From contig NZ_CABPSN010000005.1 of assembly GCF_902459565.1 (NCBI RefSeq), forward strand, positions 310,001-374,000: a DNA stretch of 64,000 bases, written 5' to 3'. The position numbers and the translations under genes are program-made. This document shows, piece after piece, positions 8,500-18,262 of the stretch (positions within the stretch are counted from its first letter, which is position 1; the number at the start of each line of letters is the position of its first letter). This stretch comes from Pandoraea aquatica (GTDB lineage Bacteria > Pseudomonadota > Gammaproteobacteria > Burkholderiales > Burkholderiaceae). The notes below the pieces were generated by a model, which did no database searches, was not told the origin of the DNA, and worked only from the letters and a program-made list of their open reading frames with translations.

Positions 8500-8714
8500 T
8501 TACGGTCTCCTTGAGAACCTTTCACTCAGTGGGATCAAGACTAAAGGATGCTAAGCTTAGTCAGAACGAATAAAAAATTTGTTCCAAATGATTTCTGGAA
8601 ATATACCGCAGCCCGTCTGTTGTTTTCTGGCAACGACGCGTTGAAAGCGGTACGATAACCCCCATATCAGCCGCACATCCCCCCGCATTTTCCTCCCAGA
8701 AACGGGTAACGACT

Positions 8715-9023
8715 ATGTCGCAAGTGCATATCAACAAGGAGAAGTTCATGACCGATATCAAATCCGTACTGGCCGACGCCGAAGACCTGCTCAAGCAAGC
8801 TGCCAACACGACCGGTGAGCGTGCTTCCGAACTGAGCGACAAGGCCCTCGCCCTGCTCAAGCAAGCCAAGGAAAAGGCCTCGGACGTTCAGGTCGTCGTG
8901 GTCGAAAAGAGCAAGCAAGCCGCTCGCGCCACGGACGACTATGTGCACGATCATCCGTGGCAAGCCGTGGGCATCGCCGCCGGTATCGGCGTGGTGATCG
9001 GCCTGCTGCTCAACCGCAAGTAA
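8715..9023 (+). CDS. DUF883 (YqjD/ElaB-like) membrane-anchored protein
   Basis: The 102-residue protein is mostly amphipathic helix rich in Ala, Lys and Glu with a C-terminal DHPWQAVGIAAGIGVVIGLLL transmembrane anchor, the layout of YqjD/ElaB, which are inner-membrane, ribosome-associated stationary-phase proteins in E. coli. The family start (MSQVHINKEKFM...) supports ATG 8715. However, AAGGAG six bases before ATG 8748 could initiate a 91-residue form. It leads a three-gene set with the holin-like and YqjK-like genes, as in E. coli yqjCDEK. Confidence 0.85.
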   Translation: MSQVHINKEKFMTDIKSVLADAEDLLKQAANTTGERASELSDKALALLKQAKEKASDVQVVVVEKSKQAARATDDYVHDHPWQAVGIAAGIGVVIGLLLNRK

Positions 9024-9140
9024 GCTCGCTGAATACGCGCAGTCAGCGCGACCAGCACAAGTCACTTTCTCGCCTACTCTGCCAAAGGCGGAGCCTGCCT
9101 GACCGGTGCGACGGGTCGGGTGGGCCGCCCCGTCCAGCCC

Positions 9141-9524
9141 ATGACCGACAATGATCGCACGACCCCGCCGCGACCTTCGCTGCGGCGCCTCGCCGGTGCG
9201 TTGCTCGAGATCCTTCAGTCGCGCATCGAACTCATCGGCATCGAATTGACCGAAGAGAAGGAACGCCTGATGGGCGTTGCGTTTCTCGGTCTTGCCGCAA
9301 TGCTCTTCGGTGTTCTCGCCCTCGTGTCGCTGACCGCGCTGGTCATCGTCATCTTCTGGGACACCTATCGCCTCCAGGCCATGACCGGCATCTTCGTCGT
9401 GTATCTCTTGCTCGCGAGCTGGTGCGCCATGCGTGCGCGCAACATTCTGCGCGATGCCCCGATGCCGTTCGAAGCCACACTGGCCGAGTTCGAAAAGGAC
9501 CGCGACGCGCTGCGTCCGGACTGA
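9141..9524 (+). CDS. Phage holin superfamily III / YqjE-like membrane protein
   Basis: From ATG 9141 the protein has 127 residues. After a basic-rich lead come LLEILQSRIELIGIELTEEKERL and two hydrophobic spans (VAFLGLAAMLFGVLALVSLTALV and MTGIFVVYLLLASWCAM), the arrangement of the YqjE family. The family resembles phage holins only in topology; no lysis genes are nearby. It follows the DUF883 gene by 117 bp and precedes the YqjK-like gene by 13 bp. Confidence 0.85.
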   Translation: MTDNDRTTPPRPSLRRLAGALLEILQSRIELIGIELTEEKERLMGVAFLGLAAMLFGVLALVSLTALVIVIFWDTYRLQAMTGIFVVYLLLASWCAMRARNILRDAPMPFEATLAEFEKDRDALRPD

Positions 9525-9537
9525 AGGAGACCCGCCC

Positions 9538-10080
9538 GTGCCGCTGGAACAGAACCATCCTCAACGACCACGTCGCCCGCGTCAGTCGCGACGCTCCCGT
9601 CACGAACTCCTCGCCATCCGCAAGGAAATCGTGCTCACGCGCATTGCCGTCGAGCGTGCCGAACTGATTCAGGCGTCACACGTGACTCGCGAGCGCCTGC
9701 GCAACTTCCGCTGGGTTCGCTACCTGTTGCCCGGCGGCCTCGCCCGCTTCTCCGGACTCGGCGGCCTCGGTGGCCTCGCCAACTCCGGTCTCAAGCTCGG
9801 CGGTCTGCTCGAACGCTATCCGCTCGTCAGCTCGGTGGCATCGATTGCGCTGACAGGCCTCTCGCACACACCTGTCGGACGCATCGCCCGACGCGGACTC
9901 AAGTGGGGCAGCCTCGGCGTACTCGCGTGGCAAGGCATCAAGCTTTGGCAAGAATCGACGAAAGGATCGTCGACACAAGCCGACGCTTCGACAGACCCCG
10001 CGACCTCGACGAATCCCGCAGCAACCGCCTCACCGACGCAATCCAAAGATAAGGATCGCGGCTCCCCGCCGTTGATGTAA
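9538..10080 (+). CDS. YqjK-like / DUF3318-like protein
   Basis: GTG 9538 follows GAAGGAGACC at good spacing, giving 180 residues. The N-terminal third is strongly basic (RRPRQSRRSRHELLAIRKEI) and continues into an amphipathic helix (LTRIAVERAELIQ). The middle is Gly/Leu-rich and hydrophobic; the tail is Ser/Thr/Ala-rich and disordered. It resembles the third gene of yqjDE-type operons in Burkholderia. I do not know its biochemical role; a membrane-associated structural part of the YqjD/E system is inferred from position. Confidence 0.7.
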   Translation: MPLEQNHPQRPRRPRQSRRSRHELLAIRKEIVLTRIAVERAELIQASHVTRERLRNFRWVRYLLPGGLARFSGLGGLGGLANSGLKLGGLLERYPLVSSVASIALTGLSHTPVGRIARRGLKWGSLGVLAWQGIKLWQESTKGSSTQADASTDPATSTNPAATASPTQSKDKDRGSPPLM

Positions 10081-10093
10081 TACCGGCAGTCGC

Positions 10094-10122
10094 GGCAAGC
10101 CGGACATCTAGTCCGGTTTGCC
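10094..10122 (+). terminator. Hairpin after the yqjDEK-like operon
   Basis: GGCAAGCCGGAC (10094-10105) pairs with GTCCGGTTTGCC (10111-10122) with one G-T pair. There is no U-run, so termination is only likely. Confidence 0.45.
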
Positions 10123-10138
10123 ACGCCTCTGCCCGCGT

Positions 10139-10185
10139 CTCCCCTCCTCCCCTCCTCCCCTCTTACGCAGACACGCAGACACGCC
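10139..10185. repeat. C/T tract with G-quadruplex potential plus 8-bp tandem repeat
   Basis: The minus strand of 10141-10162 has GGGG, GG, GGGG, GG and GGGG separated by single A residues. ACGCAGAC is then repeated in tandem. The tract lies directly after the fimT-like stop codon. Confidence 0.5.
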
Positions 10186-10213
10186 CGTCGTCGCCCCTTG
10201 TCCATACGGCCGC

Positions 10214-10711
10214 CTACGCATCGCAACGCTTTGCGACCCGTGCGCGACCGTAGGCATTGATGGTGATGCAGATGCGCCTATCATGCCCCGTGATGCGCAC
10301 CGTGCCCGACAACCACTTGCGCGCCTCGGTCCGGATGAAGCCACTCTCGGCGAATGCCAGCCCCTGCGTGTAATGCAACCCCCACCTCGCCTCGATGCTC
10401 ACGCCCGCCGGCAGCGGCGCATGACGTCCCAATAGCGGCTCGCCCGCATCGAGCCTGTGATTGCGGTTCTCGTCGACAAACGTTACCCAACCGCTGTTGA
10501 GACTCACACCGTCGTGCGGTGCGATCGCGATACGTCGATGTCGTCCCAATGCCTCCGCGCGCGCCGCCTGCATCGTCGCCAGAAATGCGCGCGCCGTCGT
10601 CTCCACCGCCACACGACGCCGCACCGCCTCGATCGACGGCGCAACAGCAAACAGCGCAACCGCAAGCACCGCCATCGCCACAAGGCATTCGATCAGCGTG
10701 ACGCCGCGCAT
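10214..10711 (-). CDS. FimT/GspH-type pseudopilin
   Basis: ATG 10711 gives a 165-residue prepilin with the short leader MRG followed by VTLIECLVAMAVLAVALFAV; Glu5 of the mature helix is present, so PilD-type processing is expected. The globular part (DGVSLNSGWVTFVDENRNHRLDAGEPLL) is the GspH/FimT domain. A longer frame to 10843 overlaps the PilX-like gene and spoils the leader. It is the last gene of the minor-pilin operon. Its role is presumably pilus priming or DNA binding, as for FimT. Confidence 0.8.
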   Translation of the reverse strand: MRGVTLIECLVAMAVLAVALFAVAPSIEAVRRRVAVETTARAFLATMQAARAEALGRHRRIAIAPHDGVSLNSGWVTFVDENRNHRLDAGEPLLGRHAPLPAGVSIEARWGLHYTQGLAFAESGFIRTEARKWLSGTVRITGHDRRICITINAYGRARVAKRCDA

Positions 10712-10784
10712 CGACCGTGCATCGAACCCACCGAACCTGCAGAACCTGTCCCGCCTATCGATCCGACGTGGCGCGCCGGCCCGA

Positions 10785-11426
10785 TCACGCATCGCAATGC
10801 TCACGTCTGGCACCCGGCACGCGCGTGGATATTGCGCTGTCATGCCAGGTCGCGACTTCGCGCCAGTTCAACCTGCGCGACGAAAACGATGTCAGCACAG
10901 CGACTCCCGCGGCGTTGCGTCCACGAGACGCGCGGACCTCATAGATCGCTTGCAGTAAGACGCGTGTCCCGGGCAACTTGCCACACCCCATCGCATTCAC
11001 GCGGTATCGGCGCACGAGCGAGGCTCTTGCCGCTTTCGCCTCCCGCGCGTCCGGCAAATATTCGGTGAACGCAATGCGCTCGATGAAGTACCGCGCGTTG
11101 CTCACCGCGACGACGCGCGCATCCTTCCAGCCGATCCCGATCCAGTTCGCCATTTGGTTGGGCTCCCGGCTTCCGTCCCGGTAACGGGCACCGATGACAC
11201 CATGCGGCCCCTCGTCGAATTCGTACGGCGCAGCAATGTCTGGCGCCTCCGCACCACCGACCAAGCGCGCGCGGGCCGCCCGCAGTGCATCGTGCGCTGC
11301 GCCGAAAGCAAACACCCTGTCGTTCGTGTACGCGATGAAGCGAGTCGCCAGCTCTCGATGCTGCATGCCGGAGGCCGCCAGCGCCATCAGCGCCGCGAGC
11401 CACATCACGATGAAGACACCAACCAT
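10785..11426 (-). CDS. PilX-like minor pilin
   Basis: This protein of 213 residues begins with a hydrophobic helix (MVGVFIVMWLAALMALAASG) continuing into MQHRELATRFIAYTNDRVFAFGAAHDALRAA, the layout of PilX. It lacks the usual Gly-processing site before the helix, as some PilX proteins lack a classical leader. GAGGAGG precedes ATG 11426, which overlaps the end of the PilW-like gene by 22 bp, so translation is coupled. The remainder is poorly conserved. Confidence 0.7.
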   Translation of the reverse strand: MVGVFIVMWLAALMALAASGMQHRELATRFIAYTNDRVFAFGAAHDALRAARARLVGGAEAPDIAAPYEFDEGPHGVIGARYRDGSREPNQMANWIGIGWKDARVVAVSNARYFIERIAFTEYLPDAREAKAARASLVRRYRVNAMGCGKLPGTRVLLQAIYEVRASRGRNAAGVAVLTSFSSRRLNWREVATWHDSAISTRVPGARREHCDA

Positions 11427-12382
11427 TTCGCCTCCTCGCGAATACCGCCATCGTTACGCCGGTAGGCCACCACAGTGAACACATGTAAATGGACGTCGCC
11501 GGCATTGGTCAGCCACTTGTACTCTCGACCACCGGACGCCGCATCGAAAACTTCGACGGTCCGGCCCACACGCTGTTTTCCCCCACGTCGCGGCGTCCCC
11601 CTCAGCACGAGTGAAAATGCCACGGCACTCACGTTCTCCCAGCCACCGGACCCGGCCGGCGCACTGGGCGGTTTGCGTCGCGCGCTCTTCACAGGATTCA
11701 TCCAACGCATTGGCCCGGTTCCCCCGGCGCGCACGCCCAACCGGATGTACATCGCCTCGACGCCGATGACCAGCACCTGCGCAGGGCGCAACGTCGTGAT
11801 CTTGTAGCCCCGGTCGCCGTAACGACAGAACAGTGACGGCACACCGTCTTCGCTCTTGTCGACGTAGAAGGCACTCACGTTACGGTCATCACCATTGCTT
11901 CGCGCGATGACGTTTGCCCCGCCACAGTTCTGCACCGCACCGCTGCCATTGCCGTTTTCGTCGCCGTAGCCCGCACCGTGATACTGCACCTCCAGCATCG
12001 TGCTGCCCTGCCAGCCACGCTTCGGACAGGTGTCGACCGTGCTCGCGCATTCGGCACTGGCGCGCAGTGAAGGCCAATCGCCCAGACCGGGCCGAACCGA
12101 TTGATCTGCTTTGAGAATCGGCCCCTCCAACGGATCCCAGTTTCGATATCCGGCCATGCCGACAGCACGTGTGAGTTGGGTCAACGCGAAGGCGGCACGC
12201 TCGTTCACCTCGTATCGTTCCGCCTGCACGCGCCACAACCGGAGACCCGCGAGATAGATCGCAGTCGCAGCCATCACGATCAGCAGCCCCAGCGGCATGG
12301 CGATCACCCATTCGAGCAAGGTGAAGCCACGCATGCGACGATTGCCTGCCGGTAGACGATGCGTCATTGGCAATGTCGTCAT
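11405..12382 (-). CDS. PilW-like minor pilin
   Basis: The protein has the class III prepilin signature RMRG|FTLLEWVIAMPLGLLIVMAATA and the PilW-like NERAAFALTQLTRAVGMAGY segment. I choose ATG 12382 because it forms an ATGA overlap with the stop of the preceding small pilin gene, giving 325 residues with an 18-residue leader. ATG 12334 (MRG) would give a three-residue leader and is possible. Four cysteines and a Gly/Asn-rich loop lie in the pilin body. It takes part in the minor-pilin tip complex with the neighbouring genes. Confidence 0.8.
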   Translation of the reverse strand: MTTLPMTHRLPAGNRRMRGFTLLEWVIAMPLGLLIVMAATAIYLAGLRLWRVQAERYEVNERAAFALTQLTRAVGMAGYRNWDPLEGPILKADQSVRPGLGDWPSLRASAECASTVDTCPKRGWQGSTMLEVQYHGAGYGDENGNGSGAVQNCGGANVIARSNGDDRNVSAFYVDKSEDGVPSLFCRYGDRGYKITTLRPAQVLVIGVEAMYIRLGVRAGGTGPMRWMNPVKSARRKPPSAPAGSGGWENVSAVAFSLVLRGTPRRGGKQRVGRTVEVFDAASGGREYKWLTNAGDVHLHVFTVVAYRRNDGGIREEAKWLVSSS

Positions 12383-12708
12383 GGCTGACGCTCGACAGCC
12401 ATGACGGCGTGCATCGAAGGAGACGGCAATGCCGTTGTCACCACTTTGTGCGCAACCCCTACTGTGGCCGACGACATACCGCCCGCCGCTTGCCAGTGCG
12501 CGAAGCCCTGCGCACCGGCGACGAGCGTGGTCATCGTGAACAGGACGTCGAGCAGCGCTGCCCCTCGCATCGCGCGGCGACAACGAACGGGCGGCGAATG
12601 CGGTCTCGGTGGTGTCGGCGGGGACGATGCACGCACACGGTTCAGTTGTACATGGCGTGACGTGTGATGCCCGACGCGTTGCAGCATGTGATGGCGATCC
12701 TGTTGCAT
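12379..12708 (-). CDS. Short PilV-like prepilin, unusual
   Basis: ATG 12708 follows GAGGA at good spacing and yields 109 residues. After about 46 hydrophilic His/Arg/Pro-rich residues comes RAMRG|AALLDVLFTMTTLVAG, which resembles a pilin processing site and N-terminal helix, but Glu5 is replaced by Asp and the helix is short. Only about 45 residues follow, far fewer than a normal PilV. The stop overlaps the pilW start (ATGA). ATG 12570 would give a 63-residue form without SD. It could be a reduced PilV or a degenerate remnant still coupling translation. Confidence 0.5.
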   Translation of the reverse strand: MQQDRHHMLQRVGHHTSRHVQLNRVRASSPPTPPRPHSPPVRCRRAMRGAALLDVLFTMTTLVAGAQGFAHWQAAGGMSSATVGVAHKVVTTALPSPSMHAVMAVERQP

Positions 12709-12885
12709 GGTGCGATTCCTCGACTCGTTGATGGGTTGTTGATGGCTCGTTGAAGACGTGTCCATCGTCGCGCATCGCCATCGCCCAACCAATCGGACAG
12801 CACCGCAAAACCCGCCCCGTTATGCGCCACCTCACTTCTCATACGCAAAGCCGTGCCAGCCCATTCATCGCATCCGTCATCGCCA
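12709..12885. other. Upstream region of the minor-pilin operon
   Basis: The pilin operon promoter should lie here on the minus strand. I see no strong -35/-10 pair and no gene. Confidence 0.3.
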
Positions 12886-12911
12886 TAAAAAACGGCGACC
12901 GAAGTCGCCGT
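12886..12911 (-). terminator. Terminator of the acyl-CoA-binding protein gene
   Basis: On the minus strand ACGGCGA-N6-TCGCCGT is followed by TTTTTT. It separates the gene at 13021 from the pilin operon. Confidence 0.75.
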
Positions 12912-13020
12912 CTTTCCTCTCATCGATGGTCGCGTGCCGTGCTGCGAGCGCGCGTCACCTAAGCATGACGCTTACGTCACACGAAAGCGCAAGGGGCCAT
13001 CGACGATGCACACACCGTCC

Positions 13021-13278
13021 TCACCCCTTGAGGGATTCGATGAGTTCGACGTAGGCCGTCTGCACTTCGTCTTTCGATTTGCCCTTGAGCATTTCCCAGG
13101 CATCGAATTTGGCGCGGGCGACGAAGTCCATCGCACCGGGGCGGGAACCGGTCACGTCGCCCTCCGTGCCTTGCTTGAACAGCGCGTAGATGCGCAGCAG
13201 CGTCAGATTGTCGGGGCGTTCGGGCAGCGTCTTGGATTGGGCTACCGCCTCGTCGAAGCGGGCTTGAAGATCGCTCAT
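13021..13278 (-). CDS. Acyl-CoA-binding protein
   Basis: The 85-residue product is a four-helix ACBP. Typical residues are present: LPERPDNLTLLRIYALFKQGTEGDV, then RPGAMDFVARAKFDAWEMLKGKSKDEV with the acyl-CoA-contacting Tyr, Lys and Trp. It should buffer long-chain acyl-CoA in the cytoplasm. GGGAGAGACACC precedes ATG 13278; the longer frame to 13425 has no family match. It stands alone, with its own terminator. Confidence 0.95.
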   Translation of the reverse strand: MSDLQARFDEAVAQSKTLPERPDNLTLLRIYALFKQGTEGDVTGSRPGAMDFVARAKFDAWEMLKGKSKDEVQTAYVELIESLKG

Positions 13279-13534
13279 GGTGTCTCTCCCTGGAAAAACA
13301 GTCAGCTTATAAGTGACCCGCGCGACGACTGGGCGATGTTGGCAGCAAGGTGTGCGGCACACGCGTCGACGCTCGGGATGTTGCGAATACAACGCGAACA
13401 AGGATAGCGACGATGGCCTACGCAAGGTAGGGGCCAGCGTAGAACCCTGCGTCTAAACCTCTCGGGAACTGAGTTGCTTGTTACCAAAATCGCCCGGCGC
13501 ACGCGATGTACAGAACGCAACCGGCACTGCAATG

Positions 13535-13562
13535 AAAAACGCCCGGCATTGCCGGGCGTTTT
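13535..13562. terminator. Terminator of the RND pump operon
   Basis: AAAACGCCCGGCA and TGCCGGGCGTTTT flank a single centre base; on the minus strand a five-T run follows. It lies 21 bp past the outer-membrane-factor stop. Confidence 0.9.
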
Positions 13563-13582
13563 CTCGATCGTCAAACCTTACA

Positions 13583-15064
13583 TCACGACGCAGAGGCTGC
13601 GGACGCCGTGCCTGCATTCGCAGGTGCCGAGCGCTCTTCCCAACCGCCGCCCATCGCCTTGTACAGCGTGACGAGGTTGGTCCAGCGTGCCAGACGCGTC
13701 GCGATCAGCGTTTGCTGCGACGAGTACAGCGAGCGTTGCGCAACCAGCGCGTTCAGATAGCTGTCCACGCCATTGCGGTAGCGCAGGTCCGAAAGCTTGT
13801 AGCTCTCGTCGCTCGCCTTCACGAGCGATTCCTGCGCCGCAATCTGATCGTCCAACGTGCCGCGTGCCGCCAGACCGTCGGACACTTCGCGGAACGCCGT
13901 CTGAATCGCCTTCTCGTAGTTGGCGATCTCGATACGCTTCTGCACCTTGGCCAGATCGAGGTTGGCGATGTTCTGCCCGCCCGCGAAAATCGGCAGCGTG
14001 ATGGTCGGTGCGAACGACCATGCGCCCTGCCCGCCCTTGAACAGATTGCTCAGCGATGCGCTCGCTGTGCCGGCATTCGCCGTCAACGAAATCGACGGGA
14101 AGAACGCCGCACGTGCCGCACCGATGTTCGCGTTGGCACCCTTGAGCGTGTGCTCGGCGGCCGTCACGTCCGGACGGCGCAGCAGCAAGTCCGACGGCAG
14201 CCCGGCAGGCAGATCGGCCAGCAGGCCCTGCCCGTCGAGCGGACGTGCCGGCGGCAGATCGGCCGGCAGCGGCTGGCCGATGAGCAACGCCAGCGCGTTT
14301 TCGTCCTGTGCCACCTGACGCGTGTACTGCGCGAAGTTCGCACGCGCCGTATCGACCGGCGTCTGCGCCTGACGCAGATCCAGCCCGGAGGCCGTACCCA
14401 CGTCGAAACTGCGCTTGGTCAGGTTATACGACGATTGCTGGCTCTTGAGCGTGTCCGACGTGAGCTTGAGCAGCTCCTGATCGGCCAGCCACGTGAGGTA
14501 CGCCGTTGCCACTTCCGAGACGAGCGTGATATGCGCCGCCTTGGCCGTGTCCTCGCTCGCCAGGTACGACTCCAATGCCTGATCCTTCAGGCTCTGGATG
14601 CGACCGAACAAGTCGAGTTCGTACGACGTGAAACCCACGCCGACCTGATAGCTGCGGCTGATCCCCGCACGACCCGACGACGACAGATCGGCCGGCGAGC
14701 GCTGAACCGACGCCTGACCTGCCGCCCCCACCGAGGGCAGCAGCGCCGAGCGCTGGATCTGGTACTGCGCACGTGCGGCTTCGACGTTGAGCATCGAGAC
14801 ACGCAGATCGCGGTTGTTCTCCAACGCGATCTCGATCAGCTTTTGCAGGCGCGGATCGGCGAAGAAATCACGCCATCCCAGATCGGCGGCCACGACATTG
14901 CTGTCGGCGGCCCCGTTCTGGTTCGCCGCGCCGGGCGTCTTGTAAGCCGGGCCCGTGGGGAACGACGTGGCGACCGGTGCCTCGGGCCGCTCATAGTGCG
15001 GCGCGAGGGTACAGCCTGCCAGGAACGCCGCCGCCAAGGCCATCGGCAATGCTTTGTGCTTCAT
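13583..15064 (-). CDS. RND efflux outer membrane factor (OprM/NodT family lipoprotein)
   Basis: This 493-residue channel protein opens the tripartite pump to the outside. The signal peptide ends in the lipobox LAGC followed by TLAPHYERPEAPVA, the OprM-type start. Two OEP repeats follow (DPRLQKLIEIALENNRDLRVSMLNVEAARAQY-type helices; later AGTASASLSNLFKGGQGAW). The gene starts 4 bp after the permease stop, so it is the third gene of the operon. Confidence 0.93.
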   Translation of the reverse strand: MKHKALPMALAAAFLAGCTLAPHYERPEAPVATSFPTGPAYKTPGAANQNGAADSNVVAADLGWRDFFADPRLQKLIEIALENNRDLRVSMLNVEAARAQYQIQRSALLPSVGAAGQASVQRSPADLSSSGRAGISRSYQVGVGFTSYELDLFGRIQSLKDQALESYLASEDTAKAAHITLVSEVATAYLTWLADQELLKLTSDTLKSQQSSYNLTKRSFDVGTASGLDLRQAQTPVDTARANFAQYTRQVAQDENALALLIGQPLPADLPPARPLDGQGLLADLPAGLPSDLLLRRPDVTAAEHTLKGANANIGAARAAFFPSISLTANAGTASASLSNLFKGGQGAWSFAPTITLPIFAGGQNIANLDLAKVQKRIEIANYEKAIQTAFREVSDGLAARGTLDDQIAAQESLVKASDESYKLSDLRYRNGVDSYLNALVAQRSLYSSQQTLIATRLARWTNLVTLYKAMGGGWEERSAPANAGTASAASAS

Positions 15065-15067
15065 AGG

Positions 15068-18000
15068 TCAGTTTCCTTCCTTGGCGGGACCGTTGGTCGC
15101 GTCCGGGTTCTCGTGACGCATTTCCGGATGTTCCACCGTGTCCAGATTCTCATGTGCGAAGCGCTTGCGCACCAGCACGAAGAACACCGGCACGTAGTAG
15201 ATCGCGAGGAACGTCGCGGCCAGCATACCGCCGATCACACCGGTACCGATGGCGTGCTGCGAAGCCGAACCTGCACCGTTGGAGATCGCCAGCGGCAGCA
15301 CACCGAGAATGAACGCCATCGACGTCATCAGAATCGGTCGCAGACGCAGTCGAACGGCTTCCATCGTCGCTTCCATCAGCGTGCGGCCCTGCTCCTGCAG
15401 ATCCTTGGCGAATTCCACGATCAGAATTGCGTTCTTCGCCGACAGACCCACTGTGGTCAGCAGACCCACCTGGAAGTACACGTCGTTGGACAACCCGCGC
15501 AACGTGGCGGCCAGCAGTGCACCCAACACGCCCAGCGGCACCACCAGAATCACCGAGAACGGGATCGACCAGCTTTCGTACAACGCGGCCAGACACAAGA
15601 ACACGATCAGGATGGAGATCGCATACAGCGCCGGAGCCTGCGAGCCCGAAATACGCTCTTCGAACGACAGACCCGTCCACTCCAGACCGATACCCGGCGG
15701 GAGTTGCTTCGCGATTTCTTCCACTGCCTTCATCGCTTCGCCCGACGACTTGCCCGGTGCCGGCATACCCTGAATTTCCACGGCAGGCACACCGTTATAG
15801 CGCTCCAGACGCGGCGAGCCGTACGTCCACTTGCCCGTGGCGAAGGCCGAGAACGGCACCATCGTCCCGCTGCTGTTACGCACATAGAGCTTGTTGATGT
15901 CCTGCGGCAGCATCCGGTCCTTCGGCTCTGCCATCACGTACACCTTCTTCACACGACCGCGGTCGATGAAGTCGTTCACGTACGACGAGCCCCACGAAGC
16001 CGACAACGTCTGGTACACGTCGGAAATCGACAGACCCAGTGCCGCGGCCTTTTCTTCGTCGACGTCCACCTTGTACTGCGGCGTGTCGTCCAGACCGTTC
16101 GGGCGCATGTTCGCCAGATTCGGGTTCTTCGCTGCCATGCCCAGCATCTGATTACGGGCGGCCATCAGGGCGTCGTGACCCAGACCTGCACGATCCTGCA
16201 ACTCGAAGTCGATACCGCCCGCGTTACCGAGTTCCGGCACCGACGGCGGGTTGATCGCGAAGATCATGGCGTCCTTCACGCTGGCGAAGGCCTGGTAGGA
16301 ACGCGCAATCACAGCCTGCACCTTGAGGTCGGATGCCTGACGGTCTTCCCACGGCTTCATCATCGTGAACGCCAGACCCACGTTCTGACCACGGCCGTTA
16401 AAGCCGAAGCCCGTCACCGTGAAGATCGAACGAACCGAGTCCTTTTCCTTCTCGAGGTAATGCTTCTCGACCTGCTTCATGACGTCGAGCGTACGCTCTT
16501 GCGTCGCACCCGGCGGCAATTGCACGAGGTTGAAGAAGTAGCCCTGATCTTCGTCCGGCAAGAACGCCGTCGGCATGCGCACGAACAGGAAGCCGACGAC
16601 CGCCACGATCACCACGTAGACGATCACGAGCGGCGTGGTGCGCTTGAGCAAGCGCTCCACCTGCCCCTGATAAGCCTTCGAGCCGCTGTCGAACTTGCGG
16701 TTGAACCAGCCGAAGAAGCCGCGTTTCTCGTGAACCTCACCCTTCTTGATCGGCTTGAGGATCGTTGCGCACATGGCCGGCGTGAGCACGATAGCCACGA
16801 GCACCGACAACGCCATGGCCGCCACGATGGTCAGCGAGAACTGACGATAGATGGCACCGGTCGAGCCGCCGAAGAATGCCATCGGCACGAACACCGCCGA
16901 GAGCACGAGCGCCACACCCACCAGCGCGCCGACGATCTGATCCATCGCCTTCTTCGTCGCTTCTTTTGGACTCAGCCCTTCTTCCGCCATCACCCGCTCG
17001 ACGTTTTCGACCACCACAATGGCATCGTCGACGAGCAGACCGATGGCGAGCACAAGGCCGAACATCGATAGCGTGTTGATGGAGAAGCCTGCCGCACCCA
17101 TGATGCCGAACGTACCGAGCAGCACCACCGGCACCGCAATCGTCGGGATGATCGTTGCCCGCAGGTTCTGCAGGAACAGATACATCACGAGGAACACGAG
17201 CACGATACCTTCGATGAGGGTCTTGATCACTTCCTCGATCGAGATCTTCACGAACGGCGTGGTGTCGTACGGATAGTCGACCTTCATGCCCTGCGGGAAG
17301 TACGGCTCGAGTTCGGTGACCTGCTGCTTGACGGCAGTTGCCGTTTGCAGCGCGTTCGCACCGGTGGCCAGCGTAATCGCCAGACCGGCGGCCGGCTTGC
17401 CGTTGTAACGTGCCACGACCTGATACGACTCACCGCCCAGCTCGATGCGCGCCACGTCACCCAGACGCACTTGCGAGCCGTCCTTGTTGACCTTGAGCAG
17501 AATCTTGCGGAACTGCTCCGGCGTTTGCAGACGGCTCTGTGCCGTCACGGTCGCGTTGAGCTGCTGGCCCTTCACCGCAGGCGCGCCACCCAGCTCACCG
17601 GCCGAGATCTGCACGTTTTGCGCTTGAATGGCGTTCGAGACGTCGATGACCGTCAGGTTGTAGCCGTTCAACTTCTGCGGATCGACCCACACACGCATGG
17701 CGTACTGCGAACCGAACAGCTGGACCTGACCCACGCCGTTCACACGGCTGATCGGATCCTGCACGTTGGCGGCAATGTAGTTCGCCAGGTCGATGTCGGT
17801 CATGTTGCCGTCATCGGAATACGCGCCGATCACCAGCAAGAAGTTCTTGGTCGCTTTCGCTACCTTGATACCCTGCTGTTGCACCTGCTGCGGCAGCAGC
17901 GGCGTGGCGAGTTGCAGCTTGTTCTGCACCTGCACCTGGGCGATGTCCGGGTCCGTACCCTGAGCGAACGTCAGCGTGATCTGAGCGGTACCCGAGCCGT

Positions 18001-18247
18001 CGGACGTCGACGACATGTACTCAAGGTGATCGATACCGTTCATCTGCTGCTCGATCACCTGCGTGACCGTATCCTGCACGGTCTGCGCCGAAGCGCCCGG
18101 ATAGGTCGCGGTGATCTGCACGGACGGCGGTGCGATCGGCGGATACTGCGAGACCGGCAGCTTCAGAATCGAAAGCGCACCGGCCAGCATGATGACAATG
18201 GCGATCACCCAAGCAAAGATCGGGCGATCGATAAAAAACTTTGCCAT
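15068..18247 (-). CDS. RND efflux permease, HAE1 family (AcrB/MexB/BpeB-like)
   Basis: This proton-driven multidrug exporter has 1059 residues, a standard length. The start [20 protein letters not shown] is diagnostic. TM4 contains the proton-relay aspartates in [18 protein letters not shown], and TM10 the lysine in [15 protein letters not shown]. Periplasmic porter and docking domains occupy the two large loops. The sequence looks closer to AcrB/MexB/BpeB than to the AmrB/MexY group, which suggests hydrophobic and amphiphilic substrates. It lies 15 bp after the adaptor gene. Confidence 0.95.
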   Translation of the reverse strand: MAKFFIDRPIFAWVIAIVIMLAGALSILKLPVSQYPPIAPPSVQITATYPGASAQTVQDTVTQVIEQQMNGIDHLEYMSSTSDGSGTAQITLTFAQGTDPDIAQVQVQNKLQLATPLLPQQVQQQGIKVAKATKNFLLVIGAYSDDGNMTDIDLANYIAANVQDPISRVNGVGQVQLFGSQYAMRVWVDPQKLNGYNLTVIDVSNAIQAQNVQISAGELGGAPAVKGQQLNATVTAQSRLQTPEQFRKILLKVNKDGSQVRLGDVARIELGGESYQVVARYNGKPAAGLAITLATGANALQTATAVKQQVTELEPYFPQGMKVDYPYDTTPFVKISIEEVIKTLIEGIVLVFLVMYLFLQNLRATIIPTIAVPVVLLGTFGIMGAAGFSINTLSMFGLVLAIGLLVDDAIVVVENVERVMAEEGLSPKEATKKAMDQIVGALVGVALVLSAVFVPMAFFGGSTGAIYRQFSLTIVAAMALSVLVAIVLTPAMCATILKPIKKGEVHEKRGFFGWFNRKFDSGSKAYQGQVERLLKRTTPLVIVYVVIVAVVGFLFVRMPTAFLPDEDQGYFFNLVQLPPGATQERTLDVMKQVEKHYLEKEKDSVRSIFTVTGFGFNGRGQNVGLAFTMMKPWEDRQASDLKVQAVIARSYQAFASVKDAMIFAINPPSVPELGNAGGIDFELQDRAGLGHDALMAARNQMLGMAAKNPNLANMRPNGLDDTPQYKVDVDEEKAAALGLSISDVYQTLSASWGSSYVNDFIDRGRVKKVYVMAEPKDRMLPQDINKLYVRNSSGTMVPFSAFATGKWTYGSPRLERYNGVPAVEIQGMPAPGKSSGEAMKAVEEIAKQLPPGIGLEWTGLSFEERISGSQAPALYAISILIVFLCLAALYESWSIPFSVILVVPLGVLGALLAATLRGLSNDVYFQVGLLTTVGLSAKNAILIVEFAKDLQEQGRTLMEATMEAVRLRLRPILMTSMAFILGVLPLAISNGAGSASQHAIGTGVIGGMLAATFLAIYYVPVFFVLVRKRFAHENLDTVEHPEMRHENPDATNGPAKEGN

Positions 18248-18262
18248 GAATAAGGCTCCGCG

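Noticed and set aside
9141..9524. Phage remnant because of the holin-family hit
   Set aside because: The gene is in a yqjDEK-like housekeeping operon, and no endolysin or other phage gene is near.
13478..17071. 1197-codon plus-strand open frame opposite the RND genes
   Set aside because: It is antisense to two certain genes, Arg/His-rich and low in hydrophobic residues, the usual signature of a shadow frame in G+C-rich DNA. The same applies to 2714-4042 (minus), 28838-30646 (plus) and 58857-60584 (plus).
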